From the NCBI GenBank assembly GCA_014529675.2, contig CP076040.1:1674001-1738000 (forward strand): a stretch of 64,000 nucleotides of DNA, in the 5' to 3' direction. The notes beneath the pieces were generated by a model. It worked only from the letters and a program-made list of their open reading frames with translations. It did no database searches and was not told where the DNA came from. This DNA comes from Opitutia bacterium ISCC 52. Its GTDB lineage: Bacteria > Verrucomicrobiota > Verrucomicrobiia > Opitutales > UBA2995. Position 1 is the stretch's first letter. Each line of letters starts with the position of its first letter. A program made the position numbers and the translations under genes. Of the stretch, positions 18,625-28,137 are shown piece by piece.

Positions 18625-19713
18625 ATGCGAATTAATATGTGGGGTATTGTCCCCATGCTCTCATTGGTATATTCTTTACTATTTAGTAGTCCATGTCATG
18701 TGACTTTGGGCTCGGAAATTACGGCTGAATCTCGTTTTGAAAGAGTCGAAGAGCTGTCTTGGGCTGCTTTCATGCAGAGGGTGGTTGATTACAACGATAC
18801 CATACAAGGTCAGCTACTTGGCTTTCAATCAGCCAGGCACTTGCGGAAGGCTGAAACAGGTGTATCTGAACCTGCCTTTGTTGCATCTACTGAGTTCGTA
18901 GACCGTGACCAGCCGAATAACTTTCAACTCGAACGTAGTCTTGGTTTACTAAATGGCCAAGACCCTGGAGGATATCCCAGCATTTTTCTTGAGCGAAACT
19001 GGAATTATTCCTCAGCCATTGAAGTGGCTACACCCTTTGGAACGCGTTTTCGATTGGGAGCAACGGCTAGCGAGATTCGTAATAACGTTCCTAGACCCGC
19101 AGAATTCATCGATGTAAGTGAGGAGGTTTCGACTCAGGTAGGATTTTCTCTTGAACAGCCATTATTGAAAGGAATGGGCTTTGGAGCAAATTTAGCTTCA
19201 TTACGTCTTGCTGCCCGACAATCAGAAATTGCTTTTTAGGAATATAGAAGGGAATTAATTCAGATAGTTGCTACTGCCGAGATCGCTTATTGGGAATTGT
19301 ACTACTCGCAGGTTGCCTACGAGCTGAATCTTGAGTCAGTTGAGTTAGCCAACACACTATTGTCAGACAGTCTCGCCAGTTTTGAAGCAGGCCGTGGTTC
19401 ACAGTTGGATGTATTGGAAGCAGAAGCTGGCCTTGCTCAGCGAGAGGCATTGCGCAAGGAAGCTTCTTTGCAACGAATAGAAGCGCTCAATAATTTAGCT
19501 ATGTTCTTTGGAGGTATGCCAAAGGAAAATATGATTAGTTACGTTGCGACAGACGCACCTGTTTCGAAGCCGGTAGAGATCTCCTTCGATTCGAGTATAC
19601 TAACAGCAATGACCATGAATCCTGATTTTTTGAATATACGTCTTCAGATGGCTCAGGAGTTAATTCGATTGGGGGTTTGCAAAAAGCTTCAAACCTCTGA
19701 GACTGTAACTTAG
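18625..19713 (+). pseudogene. TolC/outer-membrane efflux protein remnant with in-frame TAG and lost C-terminus
   Basis: The reading frame from ATG 18625 continues beyond an amber codon at 19237-19239 in the same frame: ...RQSEIAF, stop, EYRRELIQIVATAEIAYWEL. A CAG to TAG change (Gln) explains it. The protein has a leader, LERNWNYSSAIEVATPFGTRF, EQPLLKGMGFG and the long helices ATAEIAYWELYYSQVAYELN and QLDVLEAEAGLAQREALRKE, which are typical of the alpha-barrel of TolC-type outer-membrane factors. The normal second repeat half is missing after ~19670 (QELIRLG), where unrelated sequence begins. With a nonsense codon and no second half this cannot make a working channel. No membrane-fusion or pump genes lie nearby. 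Confidence 0.75.
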
Positions 19714-19737
19714 GGTGAAGTGGTGTCGCTCACGAGT

Positions 19738-20430
19738 TAAGAAGCGACTCAAATGCTCATCGCAGCCCAACAAAGTTGGAAGCTCTCCGGACTGCTGTCA
19801 GGATCTCAGCTTGCCGGCCTTAAAGGACTGGAGATTGTCCTGGTCGATTTGCAGGGCCCGACACTGGCAGAGGTCAATGGCGATTCTATCTTCATTGATA
19901 TCACTGCTGCCGGTTACGGTTGCTTTGTGGACGAAACGCCGCTCCATAATGAGGAATCTGAGTTAAAAACTGATGCGAATTTGTTATCCGCTGAAAAGGG
20001 TAGTGATGCCTGGGATCGCATCGATTTACTCTCAGTGCTGCTGCACGAGCTTGGCCATGTAGCTGGATTGGATCACGATATCGAACACACCGTTCTTGCC
20101 CCAATAATGGCTGAGAATCTCGACCCAGGTAGTCGCTATATGATGCCGGTGGCACTATCATCTTTTGTCATTAGATCAAAAGCGCCCTTTTTGGAGAGTG
20201 GATACGGTTTTCATGTGAGCTTACCTACGATCTGGCCTGTTTCATGGACTCTATTTGAATGGTGGCTCCCCAGGATAAATTAACACGGCAATTGTTGGAG
20301 ACCAGGTAACGGGCAGCGAGGTCTTTATCAGACGCCCGGAGGATGGGTCGGACGTTATTGGGATTGGATCGCTTGGCTGAGGCTTCGGTTCGGATTACAG
20401 TGTGTTTGATAGCCATCCATACCTGTAGAT
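19738..20430 (+). pseudogene. Fragment of a large surface protein with matrixin-like HELGHxxGxDH domain
   Basis: Coding likeness resumes with a TAA (19738-19740) where a Gln is expected, then EATQMLIAAQQSWKLSGL, ADLxG-type strands (VDLQGPTLAEVNGDSIFID), AGYGCFVDETPL, and the zinc motif HELGHVAGLDH. This combination is the matrixin-like module found in very large LEPR-XLL/cadherin-type surface proteins. The frame then decays. From 20288, in another frame, a last recognisable stretch reads AIVGDQVTGSEVFIRRPEDG, interrupted by a TGA, and ends with SDYSVFDSHPYL. No start, no full domain and at least two nonsense codons mark it as debris. It abuts the TolC remnant, implying a deletion that joined two unrelated genes. 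Confidence 0.65.
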
Positions 20431-20478
20431 TTGAATCAAATTGATCAGCCGTTGAATTCCAAAAGGCTGCTTGTTCTG

Positions 20479-21825
20479 TTAATCCAATTGCTCGACAAAC
20501 GAAGCTGCTGTTTTTTCCCGAATTTCCTCCAGGCTCGAGCCGGGCATGATCTCTCTAAGGGTAAGTTGGCCTGCACTGTAGTCGAATACGGCCAGGTCAG
20601 TAATAATAATGGCGACTGCCTTTTGGGCGGTGAGTGGCAAAGTGCATTGAGGTACGATTTTTGAAGTCCCATTCCGGCTCGTATGAGTGAGTGTAATTAC
20701 TAACTTCTTGGCGCCGGATGCGAGGTCCATAGCTCCGCCAACTCCTAGTAGTGGCTTTCCTGGTACGGCCCAATTGGCTAGATTTCCACTTTCATCGACT
20801 TCGAGGCCACCCATGATGGCCACATCCACATGACCGCCGCGAATCATCCCAAATGAATCAGCGCTGTCGAAATAGCTGGTGCCATTGAGGGCTGTGACGG
20901 GGATCTTGCCGGCGTTGACTGGATAGTCCATGGCACCCCCGCCATCGGTGGGAGAAGGCCCTATGCCCAGCATGCCGTTTTCGGTGTGTAGAGTGATGCC
21001 ATCTTCCTCCTTAATGAGCTCGGCCACCAGGGTGGGAATACCAATTCCCAGATTAACAACATGTCCTGAACGCAGCTCGAGGTAGGCGCGTTGAGCCATA
21101 TTCATTCGTGTTTCAGGAATCTTGCGTTGGCTGTCGATACTTGCTGATGAGCCCAGATTTTTTTCTGACAATTTACATTCAATCAAATAGTCAACATGGC
21201 AGCCTGGGGTATGGATCGCCTCAGGTGCGAGCGCTCCGGCAGGAACGATCTCTTCGACTTCAGCTACCACGATGTCTGCAGCAGTCGCCATGGCCTTATT
21301 AAAATTTTGCTCAGTCATGCGGTAAACCAGGTTCCCAACCGTATCTGCCTTCCAGGCACGGATGAAAGCTACGTTGCCGCGGATGCCTTTGATGAAGACT
21401 TGCTCGGTGCCATTGATGGTTCGTCTGTCCCGGTTTTCTGCGAGAGGCGTACCGGTGGATGTGGGTGTATAAAATCCGCCGATTCCAGCCCCACCAGCTC
21501 TGAGCGCTTCGGCCAGTGAACCTTGAGGCAGGAGTTCGTATTCAACTTCACCAGACTGTGCTGCATTGACTGCGTCGCGGTTGCTGGTGAAGAAGGAACC
21601 AATCATCTTTTTGATTTGCCCATTGAGGAGTAACTTACCCCCGCCGAGGTTGGATTCACCCACATTATTTCCCACGTAGGTAAGGTCTTGAATGTCGGTC
21701 TCAGCGAGTGCATGTAGCAGGCTTGTGGGATTGCCGGTCATACCAAAACCTCCTACGAGAAGCGTGTCTCCGCTACTTACTTTTTGGGCGGCTTCTTGAG
21801 CTGTTATAACGGGAATCCTGTTCAT
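20479..21825 (-). CDS. pcaIJ: 3-oxoadipate CoA-transferase, fused A and B subunits
   Basis: 448 residues covering both halves of a family I CoA-transferase. The A half has the glycine loop [12 protein letters not shown]; the B half has [13 protein letters not shown] and the catalytic glutamate in TENG (Glu282). In most bacteria PcaI and PcaJ are separate; here one chain carries both, as in eukaryotic SCOT. The enzyme transfers CoA from succinyl-CoA to 3-oxoadipate (beta-ketoadipate), feeding the thiolase PcaF. Acetoacetate as substrate is the alternative, but its position at the end of a complete protocatechuate operon favours 3-oxoadipate. Cytoplasmic. It is the last gene of the operon, 21 bp after pcaC. 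Confidence 0.88.
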   Translation of the reverse strand: MNRIPVITAQEAAQKVSSGDTLLVGGFGMTGNPTSLLHALAETDIQDLTYVGNNVGESNLGGGKLLLNGQIKKMIGSFFTSNRDAVNAAQSGEVEYELLPQGSLAEALRAGGAGIGGFYTPTSTGTPLAENRDRRTINGTEQVFIKGIRGNVAFIRAWKADTVGNLVYRMTEQNFNKAMATAADIVVAEVEEIVPAGALAPEAIHTPGCHVDYLIECKLSEKNLGSSASIDSQRKIPETRMNMAQRAYLELRSGHVVNLGIGIPTLVAELIKEEDGITLHTENGMLGIGPSPTDGGGAMDYPVNAGKIPVTALNGTSYFDSADSFGMIRGGHVDVAIMGGLEVDESGNLANWAVPGKPLLGVGGAMDLASGAKKLVITLTHTSRNGTSKIVPQCTLPLTAQKAVAIIITDLAVFDYSAGQLTLREIMPGSSLEEIREKTAASFVEQLD

Positions 21826-21846
21826 TAAACGACTTGCTTATCTTAA

Positions 21847-22242
21847 CTAGAGCTTCCCCAGCTCTTTTAGGACAGGCGTTGCCAGCTTGAAGGCCTGGTT
21901 GGCCGCTGGAAGTCCGCAGTAGATGGCTGTGTGCATGAAGACTTCTTTGATTTCTGCTACGCTGACTCCATTTGTGATCGCCGCTCGCACGTGCATTTGA
22001 AGTTCCTCGTCTTTTCCTTCCGCTACCAGGATGGATAGGGTGAGCAGGCTGCGTGTCTTTTTGTCTAATCCGGGCCGGTCCCAGATTTCACCCCAGGCAT
22101 ATCGAGTGATAAACTCCTGAAAGTCTGCGTTTAATTCGTTCGTGCTTTCGACGGCTTGGTTCACGTGCTCATTTCCTAGGACGGCTCTTCGGTTTTTCAT
22201 GCCGCGGGCATGAATGTCTTGTGTGTTGTCTTTCTGGCTCAT
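21847..22242 (-). CDS. pcaC: 4-carboxymuconolactone decarboxylase
   Basis: 131 residues, the usual size of a stand-alone PcaC. The sequence begins with the family pattern RGMKNRRAVLGNEHVN and includes WGEIWDRPGLDKKTRSLLTL, the conserved core of the CMD/AhpD fold, then LQMHVRAAITNGVSVAEIKE. It decarboxylates 4-carboxymuconolactone to 3-oxoadipate enol-lactone. Its start overlaps the pcaD stop by four bases (22239-22242), which matches their consecutive steps; in some bacteria the two are fused as PcaL. Cytoplasmic. Confidence 0.93.
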   Translation of the reverse strand: MSQKDNTQDIHARGMKNRRAVLGNEHVNQAVESTNELNADFQEFITRYAWGEIWDRPGLDKKTRSLLTLSILVAEGKDEELQMHVRAAITNGVSVAEIKEVFMHTAIYCGLPAANQAFKLATPVLKELGKL

Positions 22243-23033
22243 TGAGAATGCTGTAGTAAAAAATTCAATACGGTAGAGTTAAATGTCTCTGCTTGTTCAA
22301 TATTTGAAAGGTGGGCTGCGTCTTCAATTTCCAAATATGAGGCTCCGGGGATTCCGGCCGCGATCAGTTTCCCGTGTTCGGGGGGCGTGGCTTGGTCGTC
22401 GGCCCCAGCAATTATCAGGCAAGGCTTGTTGATACTTGGAAGACTGGGACGGCAATCCATATCCCTTATGGCTCCACAGCAACCTGTGTAACCCTTGATA
22501 GGCGTCGATTGGAGTTGTTCACGAACCGAGGTCTGGTCTGCAGATTCGGTCGCTAGAAACGGAGGTGTAAACCAGCGGTTTAATACAACTTCAGTAATGG
22601 ATGCCATGCCATGATCAGCTACTTGTTGTATGCGTAAGTTCCAAAGATCGGCGGGTGGCAGAAAGGCAGAGGTGCAGCAGAGTGTAAGTGATTGGATACG
22701 TTCGGCTGATTGGCTTCCCAACCACATGCCGGTCATGCCTCCTAGGGACAATCCACAGAAGTGAACGGAATCAAGCTCAAGGGCATCTAGTAAATCAACA
22801 ACGTCGTTACCGAGACGCTCAAGCGAGTAGGGGCCTTCGGGCGCATCTGATTGCCCATGGCCGCGCGTATCGTAGCGAAGGATTTGAAACGAATCAGCAA
22901 AGGTCAGAGCCTGCTTGTCCCACATGGACCGGTTTGTTCCGAGGGAGTTTGAGAATGCCAGAGTCGGTTTGGACGAATCGCCTTCCAATTGGTAGCTTAT
23001 CTGAATTCCGTCACTGGTTGCTATGCCGGGCAC
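22239..23033 (-). CDS. pcaD: 3-oxoadipate enol-lactonase
   Basis: 264-residue alpha/beta-hydrolase without leader, GTG start at 23033. Nucleophile Ser96 lies in HFCGLSLGG, the oxyanion region is LAFSNSLGTNRSMWD (SNSLG is the PcaD hallmark), and the catalytic His241 is in AAHLSNIEQ. It hydrolyses 3-oxoadipate enol-lactone to 3-oxoadipate. It lies directly between pcaB (2-bp gap) and pcaC (four-base overlap) in the protocatechuate operon. Confidence 0.93.
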   Translation of the reverse strand: MPGIATSDGIQISYQLEGDSSKPTLAFSNSLGTNRSMWDKQALTFADSFQILRYDTRGHGQSDAPEGPYSLERLGNDVVDLLDALELDSVHFCGLSLGGMTGMWLGSQSAERIQSLTLCCTSAFLPPADLWNLRIQQVADHGMASITEVVLNRWFTPPFLATESADQTSVREQLQSTPIKGYTGCCGAIRDMDCRPSLPSINKPCLIIAGADDQATPPEHGKLIAAGIPGASYLEIEDAAHLSNIEQAETFNSTVLNFLLQHSQ

Positions 23034-23035
23034 GT

Positions 23036-24355
23036 TTAAGAATCCTCCTTGTTTAGAAGTCGTTCCATAAATACGGAGCTGGAGCCCAGCGCTTGTTGGA
23101 TATCAAACACGGTTACTAATGCATCGGTGTCCAATATGGATTGGACGACTGTATTTTCTGCCACTACTTGAGAGAGTGTTCTGTTCTGGTCAATGGATTG
23201 ATTTACCAGAATTTCAACCAGGTCCTGTGCTTCAACGCGTCCCAGCTTTGGTAGGAGGGCTCCGGACAGTCGTTCAGAAAAGACCACCTCTTGGGTCGCA
23301 TCTAAATTTGTGCGCATTCTACCTGCATCTACTTCCAGACCTTCAGCAATTTCAGTCATAGCGGAAGAAGCTTCCAAGGCAGTCGAGAATAGCTCTTTCA
23401 AACTCGGCCATTCTGATTGCCATCCCCCGAGTCCTCGTTCGTGTTCCTGAGGCATGCCTGAAAGCAATGAGGATACTAGTGCGGGAGTTCGGTTGGCAGC
23501 TGCCAGAATATGCATGCATCCGACCGGGTTGCGTTTATGAGGCATGGCTGAAGATCCGCCATTCCCGGGTTTACTTGGTTCTCGCAGCTCGCCAATTTCT
23601 CCCTGCATGTGGAGGGAAATGTCTCGTGCTATTTTTGCCAAACTTCCCATTAATATACCCACCGAAGAAGCCAGATTCACGAGCCTGTCTCGATGAGTAT
23701 GCCAGGGTGCGTCTGCCAAAGGTAGATCGAGTTCATCCGCTAGATTCTGTGATACTTCCGGTCCTTTTGAGCTCAAACTCGAGAGGTTTCCCACAGCTCC
23801 GCCGAATTGCAGGCAAAGCGATTGTTGTGCGGTTTCCTCAATTCGAATCTTTCCTCGTCTTATAGCAGCCGCCCAACCAGCCACCTTCAGTCCGAAACTT
23901 ATCGGTGGACCTGCTTGTAATAGGGTGCGACCAAGAAGTGGGGTTCGTTCGTGCAAAACGGCTAAACTGGTAAATTCTGAATCGATCTGTGATAGGTTCT
24001 GATAGATCGATTGAAGAACTTCTCTGAGTTGAAGAACAGTGGCTGTATCCAAAATATCCTGACTAGTTGCCCCGAAGTGGACAAAGTGAGAGGCGCTTTC
24101 TGATAGGGGGTGAGTTTGCGATACCAGTGCTTTGACAAGCGGGATGACTGGTGTGCCTGCTATTGCTCCCTGCGACTCAAGCTCTTGAGCATTGAATAAG
24201 CCTGTTCTGCAGGCCTCTGTGATGGCGATGGCTTGTTCCTGGGAGATAATGCCTGATTTTGCAAGCGCACCGGCTAATGCTGCTTCAACTTTAAGTATAG
24301 CCTTGAGTCTCTGCTCTGAAGATAAGGCATCCGACTGTTCGTTTGTGGAACTCAT
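23036..24355 (-). CDS. pcaB: 3-carboxy-cis,cis-muconate cycloisomerase
   Basis: 439 residues of the fumarase/aspartase superfamily. The signature GGSSAMPHKRNP lies at ~266-277, with HFGATSQDILDT near 93-104 and LGRTLLQAGPPISFG near 141-155. It cyclises 3-carboxymuconate to 4-carboxymuconolactone. The length is normal for bacterial PcaB. It starts 4 bp after the pcaF stop, consistent with a single transcript. Adenylosuccinate lyase is the related alternative, but the pca context and LLQAGPPISFG settle the call. Confidence 0.93.
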   Translation of the reverse strand: MSSTNEQSDALSSEQRLKAILKVEAALAGALAKSGIISQEQAIAITEACRTGLFNAQELESQGAIAGTPVIPLVKALVSQTHPLSESASHFVHFGATSQDILDTATVLQLREVLQSIYQNLSQIDSEFTSLAVLHERTPLLGRTLLQAGPPISFGLKVAGWAAAIRRGKIRIEETAQQSLCLQFGGAVGNLSSLSSKGPEVSQNLADELDLPLADAPWHTHRDRLVNLASSVGILMGSLAKIARDISLHMQGEIGELREPSKPGNGGSSAMPHKRNPVGCMHILAAANRTPALVSSLLSGMPQEHERGLGGWQSEWPSLKELFSTALEASSAMTEIAEGLEVDAGRMRTNLDATQEVVFSERLSGALLPKLGRVEAQDLVEILVNQSIDQNRTLSQVVAENTVVQSILDTDALVTVFDIQQALGSSSVFMERLLNKEDS

Positions 24356-24359
24356 TTCT

Positions 24360-25568
24360 TTATACCGCTTCTAGTAGAATGGAAATGCCCTGGCCTACAC
24401 CGATGCACATGGTGGCGATGGCTCGTTTCTTTCCTTGCCGCTTGAGTTCTCGAGCCAGGGTTCCGGTGATACGTGCCCCTGACATGCCTAAAGGATGTCC
24501 CAATGCGATGGCGCCACCATTGACATTCACATGGGTGGCATCGTCGGGGATACCTAGTTGGCGAAGTACTGCCAAGGCTTGCGAGGCGAATGCTTCATTG
24601 ATCTCGAATAAATCTATGTCCGAGATTCTGAGTCCGGTCTTGCGCAGGAGTTTTTCTGTGGCCGGGTGGGGGCCCATGCCCATGATGCGTGGTTCAAGAC
24701 CAGTGGCCGTGATGGCTGAAATTTTTGCGATGGGAGAGAGACCATACTTTTCACCGACTGACTCCGATCCAATCAGCAGTGCGGCAGCTCCATCGTTGAC
24801 ACCTGAGCAATTTCCCGCGGTGAGCGTACCTTCTTCACGGAATGGGGTTTTTAGTCCTGCCAGTTTTTCCAGAGATGTGTCTGATCGAGGATGTTCATCT
24901 TTGTCGACTATGACGGTTGCACCTTCTTCGTTGGAAGTGGCTACCGGAATTATCTCTTCGGCTAATCGACCACTCACTTGAGCTTGGACCGCTTTTTGGT
25001 GGGAACGAAGGGCGAAGGTGTCCTGATCTTCTCGGCTAATGCCAAATTCCTTGGCTACGTTTTCTCCTGTTTCCGGCATCGAATCGACGCCATAAAGGTC
25101 CTTCAATTTAGGATTTACAAAGCGCCACCCCAAAGTGGTGTCGTAGATCGTGGCATCGGGAAGCTTTTCTTTTTCTGACTTGGCCATGACCAAGGGGGCT
25201 CGTGACATGGACTCGAGACCTCCAGCGATTACCAAATTGTGTTCGCCGGTCCAAATGGTGCGGGCTGCATAGCCCGCAGCTTCCATGCCGGATCCGCACA
25301 GACGATTTACAGTTAGACCGGGGATTTCTTTTGGAAGACCCGCTAAAAGCAGTGACATACGAGCGACATTGCGATTGTCCTCGCCTGCCTGGTTTGCGCA
25401 GCCAACCAGGACATCATCGATCGTGTTCCAATCGACACCCGGATTTTTCTCCATCAATGCTTTTATTGCAAGAGCTGCTAAATCATCGGGACGTATGGAC
25501 GACAAAGTGCCCCCGAATCTTCCAATGGGTGTTCGGATATAGTCGTAAATGAATGCAGGCGTGTTCAT
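24360..25568 (-). CDS. pcaF: 3-oxoadipyl-CoA thiolase
   Basis: 402 residues with the full thiolase active site: Cys91 in NRLCGSGMEA, His358 in GGAIALGHPLG and Cys388 in TMCIGVGQG. FIYDYIRTPIGRFGG at the N-terminus is typical of PcaF/PaaJ. It cleaves 3-oxoadipyl-CoA into acetyl-CoA and succinyl-CoA, the last step of the beta-ketoadipate pathway. Encoded between pcaG and pcaB, with 24 bp to pcaG and 4 bp to pcaB. Confidence 0.93.
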   Translation of the reverse strand: MNTPAFIYDYIRTPIGRFGGTLSSIRPDDLAALAIKALMEKNPGVDWNTIDDVLVGCANQAGEDNRNVARMSLLLAGLPKEIPGLTVNRLCGSGMEAAGYAARTIWTGEHNLVIAGGLESMSRAPLVMAKSEKEKLPDATIYDTTLGWRFVNPKLKDLYGVDSMPETGENVAKEFGISREDQDTFALRSHQKAVQAQVSGRLAEEIIPVATSNEEGATVIVDKDEHPRSDTSLEKLAGLKTPFREEGTLTAGNCSGVNDGAAALLIGSESVGEKYGLSPIAKISAITATGLEPRIMGMGPHPATEKLLRKTGLRISDIDLFEINEAFASQALAVLRQLGIPDDATHVNVNGGAIALGHPLGMSGARITGTLARELKRQGKKRAIATMCIGVGQGISILLEAV

Positions 25569-25592
25569 TGAGTGTGTGAGAAGATCATACTA

Positions 25593-26165
25593 TTAAAATT
25601 CCAGGAATACGGTTTCCTGGTCTCCTTGCATGTGAATATCAAATTGGTAGATGATCTCGCCCTCTTCTTCAACTCTTTGAGCAATCAAGGTCGGACGCCG
25701 TTCGGCTGGTAGTTTTTGTAGCAAGGGATCTTGAGCATTGGCTTCTACTTCATCGGAAAAGTAGAGTCGGGTGAATACATGATGCATGAGCCCTCTTGAG
25801 AAAATAGTCAGGGTTATGTGCGGGGCCTGATGGTCGTCCACGGAGCCAGGCTTGATGGTGTGAATCTGGTAACGGGCATCTTCACCCCGACCCGTTCCGA
25901 CGCGACCAAAGCCCGAGAAACGGTCCTGAACTACAACCTCTGCATACTTTCCAGAACTGTCTGCCTGCCAGCATTCAACGACAGCATGTTTCATTTCTCC
26001 ACCTTCTCCGTTATAAAGTGTCCCTCTGATCGTGATCACTTCTCCATCAGCTCCTTCAGTGACGAGATCGCCTGTGCCGAGGTCGGAATGGTCGTATCCA
26101 TATTGTTGTGGCGTTAGGCCGTAAGAGAAAAACGGACCGACGGTCTGGGATGGTGTTTGTTTCAT
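25593..26165 (-). CDS. pcaG: Protocatechuate 3,4-dioxygenase alpha subunit
   Basis: 190 residues from ATG 26165, which leaves one base after the pcaH stop and gives the standard PcaG opening MKQTPSQTVGPFFSYGL; the in-frame ATG at 26207 would overlap pcaH by 41 bases and is rejected. It has the intradiol dioxygenase beta-sandwich (IRGTLYNGEGGEMKHAVVECWQAD, HITLTIFSRGLMHHVFTRLY). As expected for the alpha chain, the iron ligands are not complete; it contributes to the substrate pocket of the heteromer with PcaH. Confidence 0.93.
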   Translation of the reverse strand: MKQTPSQTVGPFFSYGLTPQQYGYDHSDLGTGDLVTEGADGEVITIRGTLYNGEGGEMKHAVVECWQADSSGKYAEVVVQDRFSGFGRVGTGRGEDARYQIHTIKPGSVDDHQAPHITLTIFSRGLMHHVFTRLYFSDEVEANAQDPLLQKLPAERRPTLIAQRVEEEGEIIYQFDIHMQGDQETVFLEF

Positions 26166-26166
26166 A

Positions 26167-26865
26167 TCAGTGATCAGTCGGTGTTGCTTTGGGGCCGCGA
26201 ATGACAATGTCCCAACGGTAGGCCAGGGCGAATCCCGATTCTGTATCGTTCAGAGAAAAATCTGCTATCATGCGTTTGCGGGCTTCATCCGGAGGACCTC
26301 GATAGATGGGATCGAATTCCAGCAGTGGATCTCCCTCAAAATACATCTGCGTGACCAGGCGAGTCATCATGTTGGGTCCAAAAATTGAGAAATGTATGTG
26401 AGGGGGGCGCCAGGCATTGTGATGATTACCCCAGGGGTAGGCTCCAGGCCGAAGGGTCAAAAAACGGTATTCACCGTCCTTGCCAGTGATGATTCTGCCA
26501 GCTCCCAGGAAATTCGGATCTATCGGTGCTTCATGATTGTCCTCTGAGTCAATGTATCGTCCAGCTGCGTTTGCTTGCCAGACTTCTACCATAGCGTGGG
26601 GGACAGGCTTACTGTTTTCATCCAGCACCCGACCCGTAACAATCAATCGTTCGCCGATCGGATCGCCCCCGCTAGAGCCGTTCTTGGTTAAGTCGTAATC
26701 AAATTTACCCAAAGCCGAAGCATCAAATTGGGGTCCGGTCAGCTCAGTGATGGTTTGGGGAACGATGATGGGATCCTTGCTCGGACTTCGAGTGGTACTC
26801 GATTTGTAAGGTGGATGAATGAGAGGTGGGTGACTCTCTTTATCTTTCGGGGTATAGGGTTTCAT
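26167..26865 (-). CDS. pcaH: Protocatechuate 3,4-dioxygenase beta subunit
   Basis: 232 residues. The four ferric-iron ligands are present with exactly the family spacing: Tyr104 (AAGRYID), Tyr143 (RPGAYPW), His156 and His158 (RPPHIHFS). It opens the protocatechuate ring between the hydroxyls, giving 3-carboxy-cis,cis-muconate, together with PcaG. Length and the start MKPYTPKDKESHPP are normal. Encoded 37 bp after pobA, so hydroxylation and ring cleavage are adjacent in the operon. Confidence 0.95.
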   Translation of the reverse strand: MKPYTPKDKESHPPLIHPPYKSSTTRSPSKDPIIVPQTITELTGPQFDASALGKFDYDLTKNGSSGGDPIGERLIVTGRVLDENSKPVPHAMVEVWQANAAGRYIDSEDNHEAPIDPNFLGAGRIITGKDGEYRFLTLRPGAYPWGNHHNAWRPPHIHFSIFGPNMMTRLVTQMYFEGDPLLEFDPIYRGPPDEARKRMIADFSLNDTESGFALAYRWDIVIRGPKATPTDH

Positions 26866-26902
26866 TGTTCTAAAGGTGATTGATGGTGCATGGTCTGTGG
26901 CT

Positions 26903-28087
26903 TCAAAAAGGTAGTCCCACGTAGTTTTCAGCTAAGCTGGCTTTTGCCGAGTCTGAATGCACCAGGTATTCCAGTTCGGCAATTTGAAGTTTGTAAGCCA
27001 TGCCGTGGGTTTCGTCGTCTGGAAAACGGTGAGTGAGGTGGGTGAACCACCAGGAAAATCGAATGGCTTTCCAAACGCGAGTCAGTGCACGTTCGGAATA
27101 TTGGTCGAGTCCGCAGGTGTTGTTGTTTGAGAAGTAATCGACAAAGCCTTCGGCCAGGTAATGAACATCCGAAGCTGCAAGATTCAACCCCTTGGCTCCC
27201 GTGGGAGGTACGACGTGCGCGGCATCGCCAGCGAGGAAGAGAGATTTATAACGCATCGGTTCCGCAACGAAGCTACGCAGCGGGGCGATACTTTTTTCAA
27301 TAGACGGACCGATTTCAATCTGAGAACCGACCTCCTTACCAAACATGCGGATCAGGGTTTCCCAGAAGCGATCATCTGACCATGTGTCGACTGTTTCATT
27401 GGCATCGCATTGAATGTAATAGCGACTGCGTGTCGGTGATCGCTGACTGGCCAGGGCAAAGCCGTCTTCGTGGTTGTTGTATATCAGTTCTTCGGATACA
27501 GGCTTTACATCGGCTAATACTCCCAGCCAACCGAAAGGATAAGCACGTTCATACGTTTGTAGAATATTTGAAGGTATGGATTGCCTCGATACACCGTGGT
27601 AGCCGTCGCAACCCACGATAAAATTACAGGCTACCTGGACAGTTTCGCCTTTGTGTTGGCCGCTTATGAGTGGGCTGCCTTCCTCGATTCCGGAAATACT
27701 TACGTCCTTCGCATCGTAGAGAGGTTCCTGGTCTCGCTGGGCATGAGCATCCATCAAGTCCTTGGTGACTTCTGTTTGTCCATAGACGGTTACGGTTTTA
27801 CCAGTGTCATGGGCATTGAAACTAATGCGATGATTGATATCATTGAATTGAATGCCGATTCCGTTGTGGGTGAGTCCTTCTCTATGCAGACGGTCGGCTA
27901 CGCCAGCCTCTTCAAGCATATCGACCGTACCCTGTTCTAAAATCCCGGCACGAATGCGTCCTTCTACGTAAGCTCGGGAGTGTTTTTCCAGAATGATGGA
28001 ATCAATTCCGTGCTTATGAAGGAGTTGGGAAAGAAGGAGACCTGCAGGACCACTCCCAATAATACCGACCTGTGTTTTAAGCACCAT
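26903..28087 (-). CDS. pobA: 4-hydroxybenzoate 3-monooxygenase (FAD)
   Basis: 394 residues, the usual PobA length. FAD-binding GSGPAG at 11-16 followed by LLLSQLLHKHGIDSIILE; the second flavin motif GCDGYHG; and GDAAHVVPPTGAKGLNLA near the C-terminal third, all typical of aromatic hydroxylases of the PHBH group. It converts 4-hydroxybenzoate to protocatechuate with NAD(P)H and oxygen. Second gene of the operon, directly after the MarR regulator, so 4-hydroxybenzoate is the probable entry substrate. Confidence 0.93.
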   Translation of the reverse strand: MVLKTQVGIIGSGPAGLLLSQLLHKHGIDSIILEKHSRAYVEGRIRAGILEQGTVDMLEEAGVADRLHREGLTHNGIGIQFNDINHRISFNAHDTGKTVTVYGQTEVTKDLMDAHAQRDQEPLYDAKDVSISGIEEGSPLISGQHKGETVQVACNFIVGCDGYHGVSRQSIPSNILQTYERAYPFGWLGVLADVKPVSEELIYNNHEDGFALASQRSPTRSRYYIQCDANETVDTWSDDRFWETLIRMFGKEVGSQIEIGPSIEKSIAPLRSFVAEPMRYKSLFLAGDAAHVVPPTGAKGLNLAASDVHYLAEGFVDYFSNNNTCGLDQYSERALTRVWKAIRFSWWFTHLTHRFPDDETHGMAYKLQIAELEYLVHSDSAKASLAENYVGLPF

Positions 28088-28137
28088 GTTTGAAGGCCTT
28101 CAGGCTTTTCCTTCCTCCAGAGATTCAACCAGGGTTT

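Noticed and set aside
19237-19239. TAG read as pyrrolysine or other recoded amino acid
   Set aside because: The gene is also truncated and neighbours a second decayed gene with TAA and TGA; simple decay explains it better.
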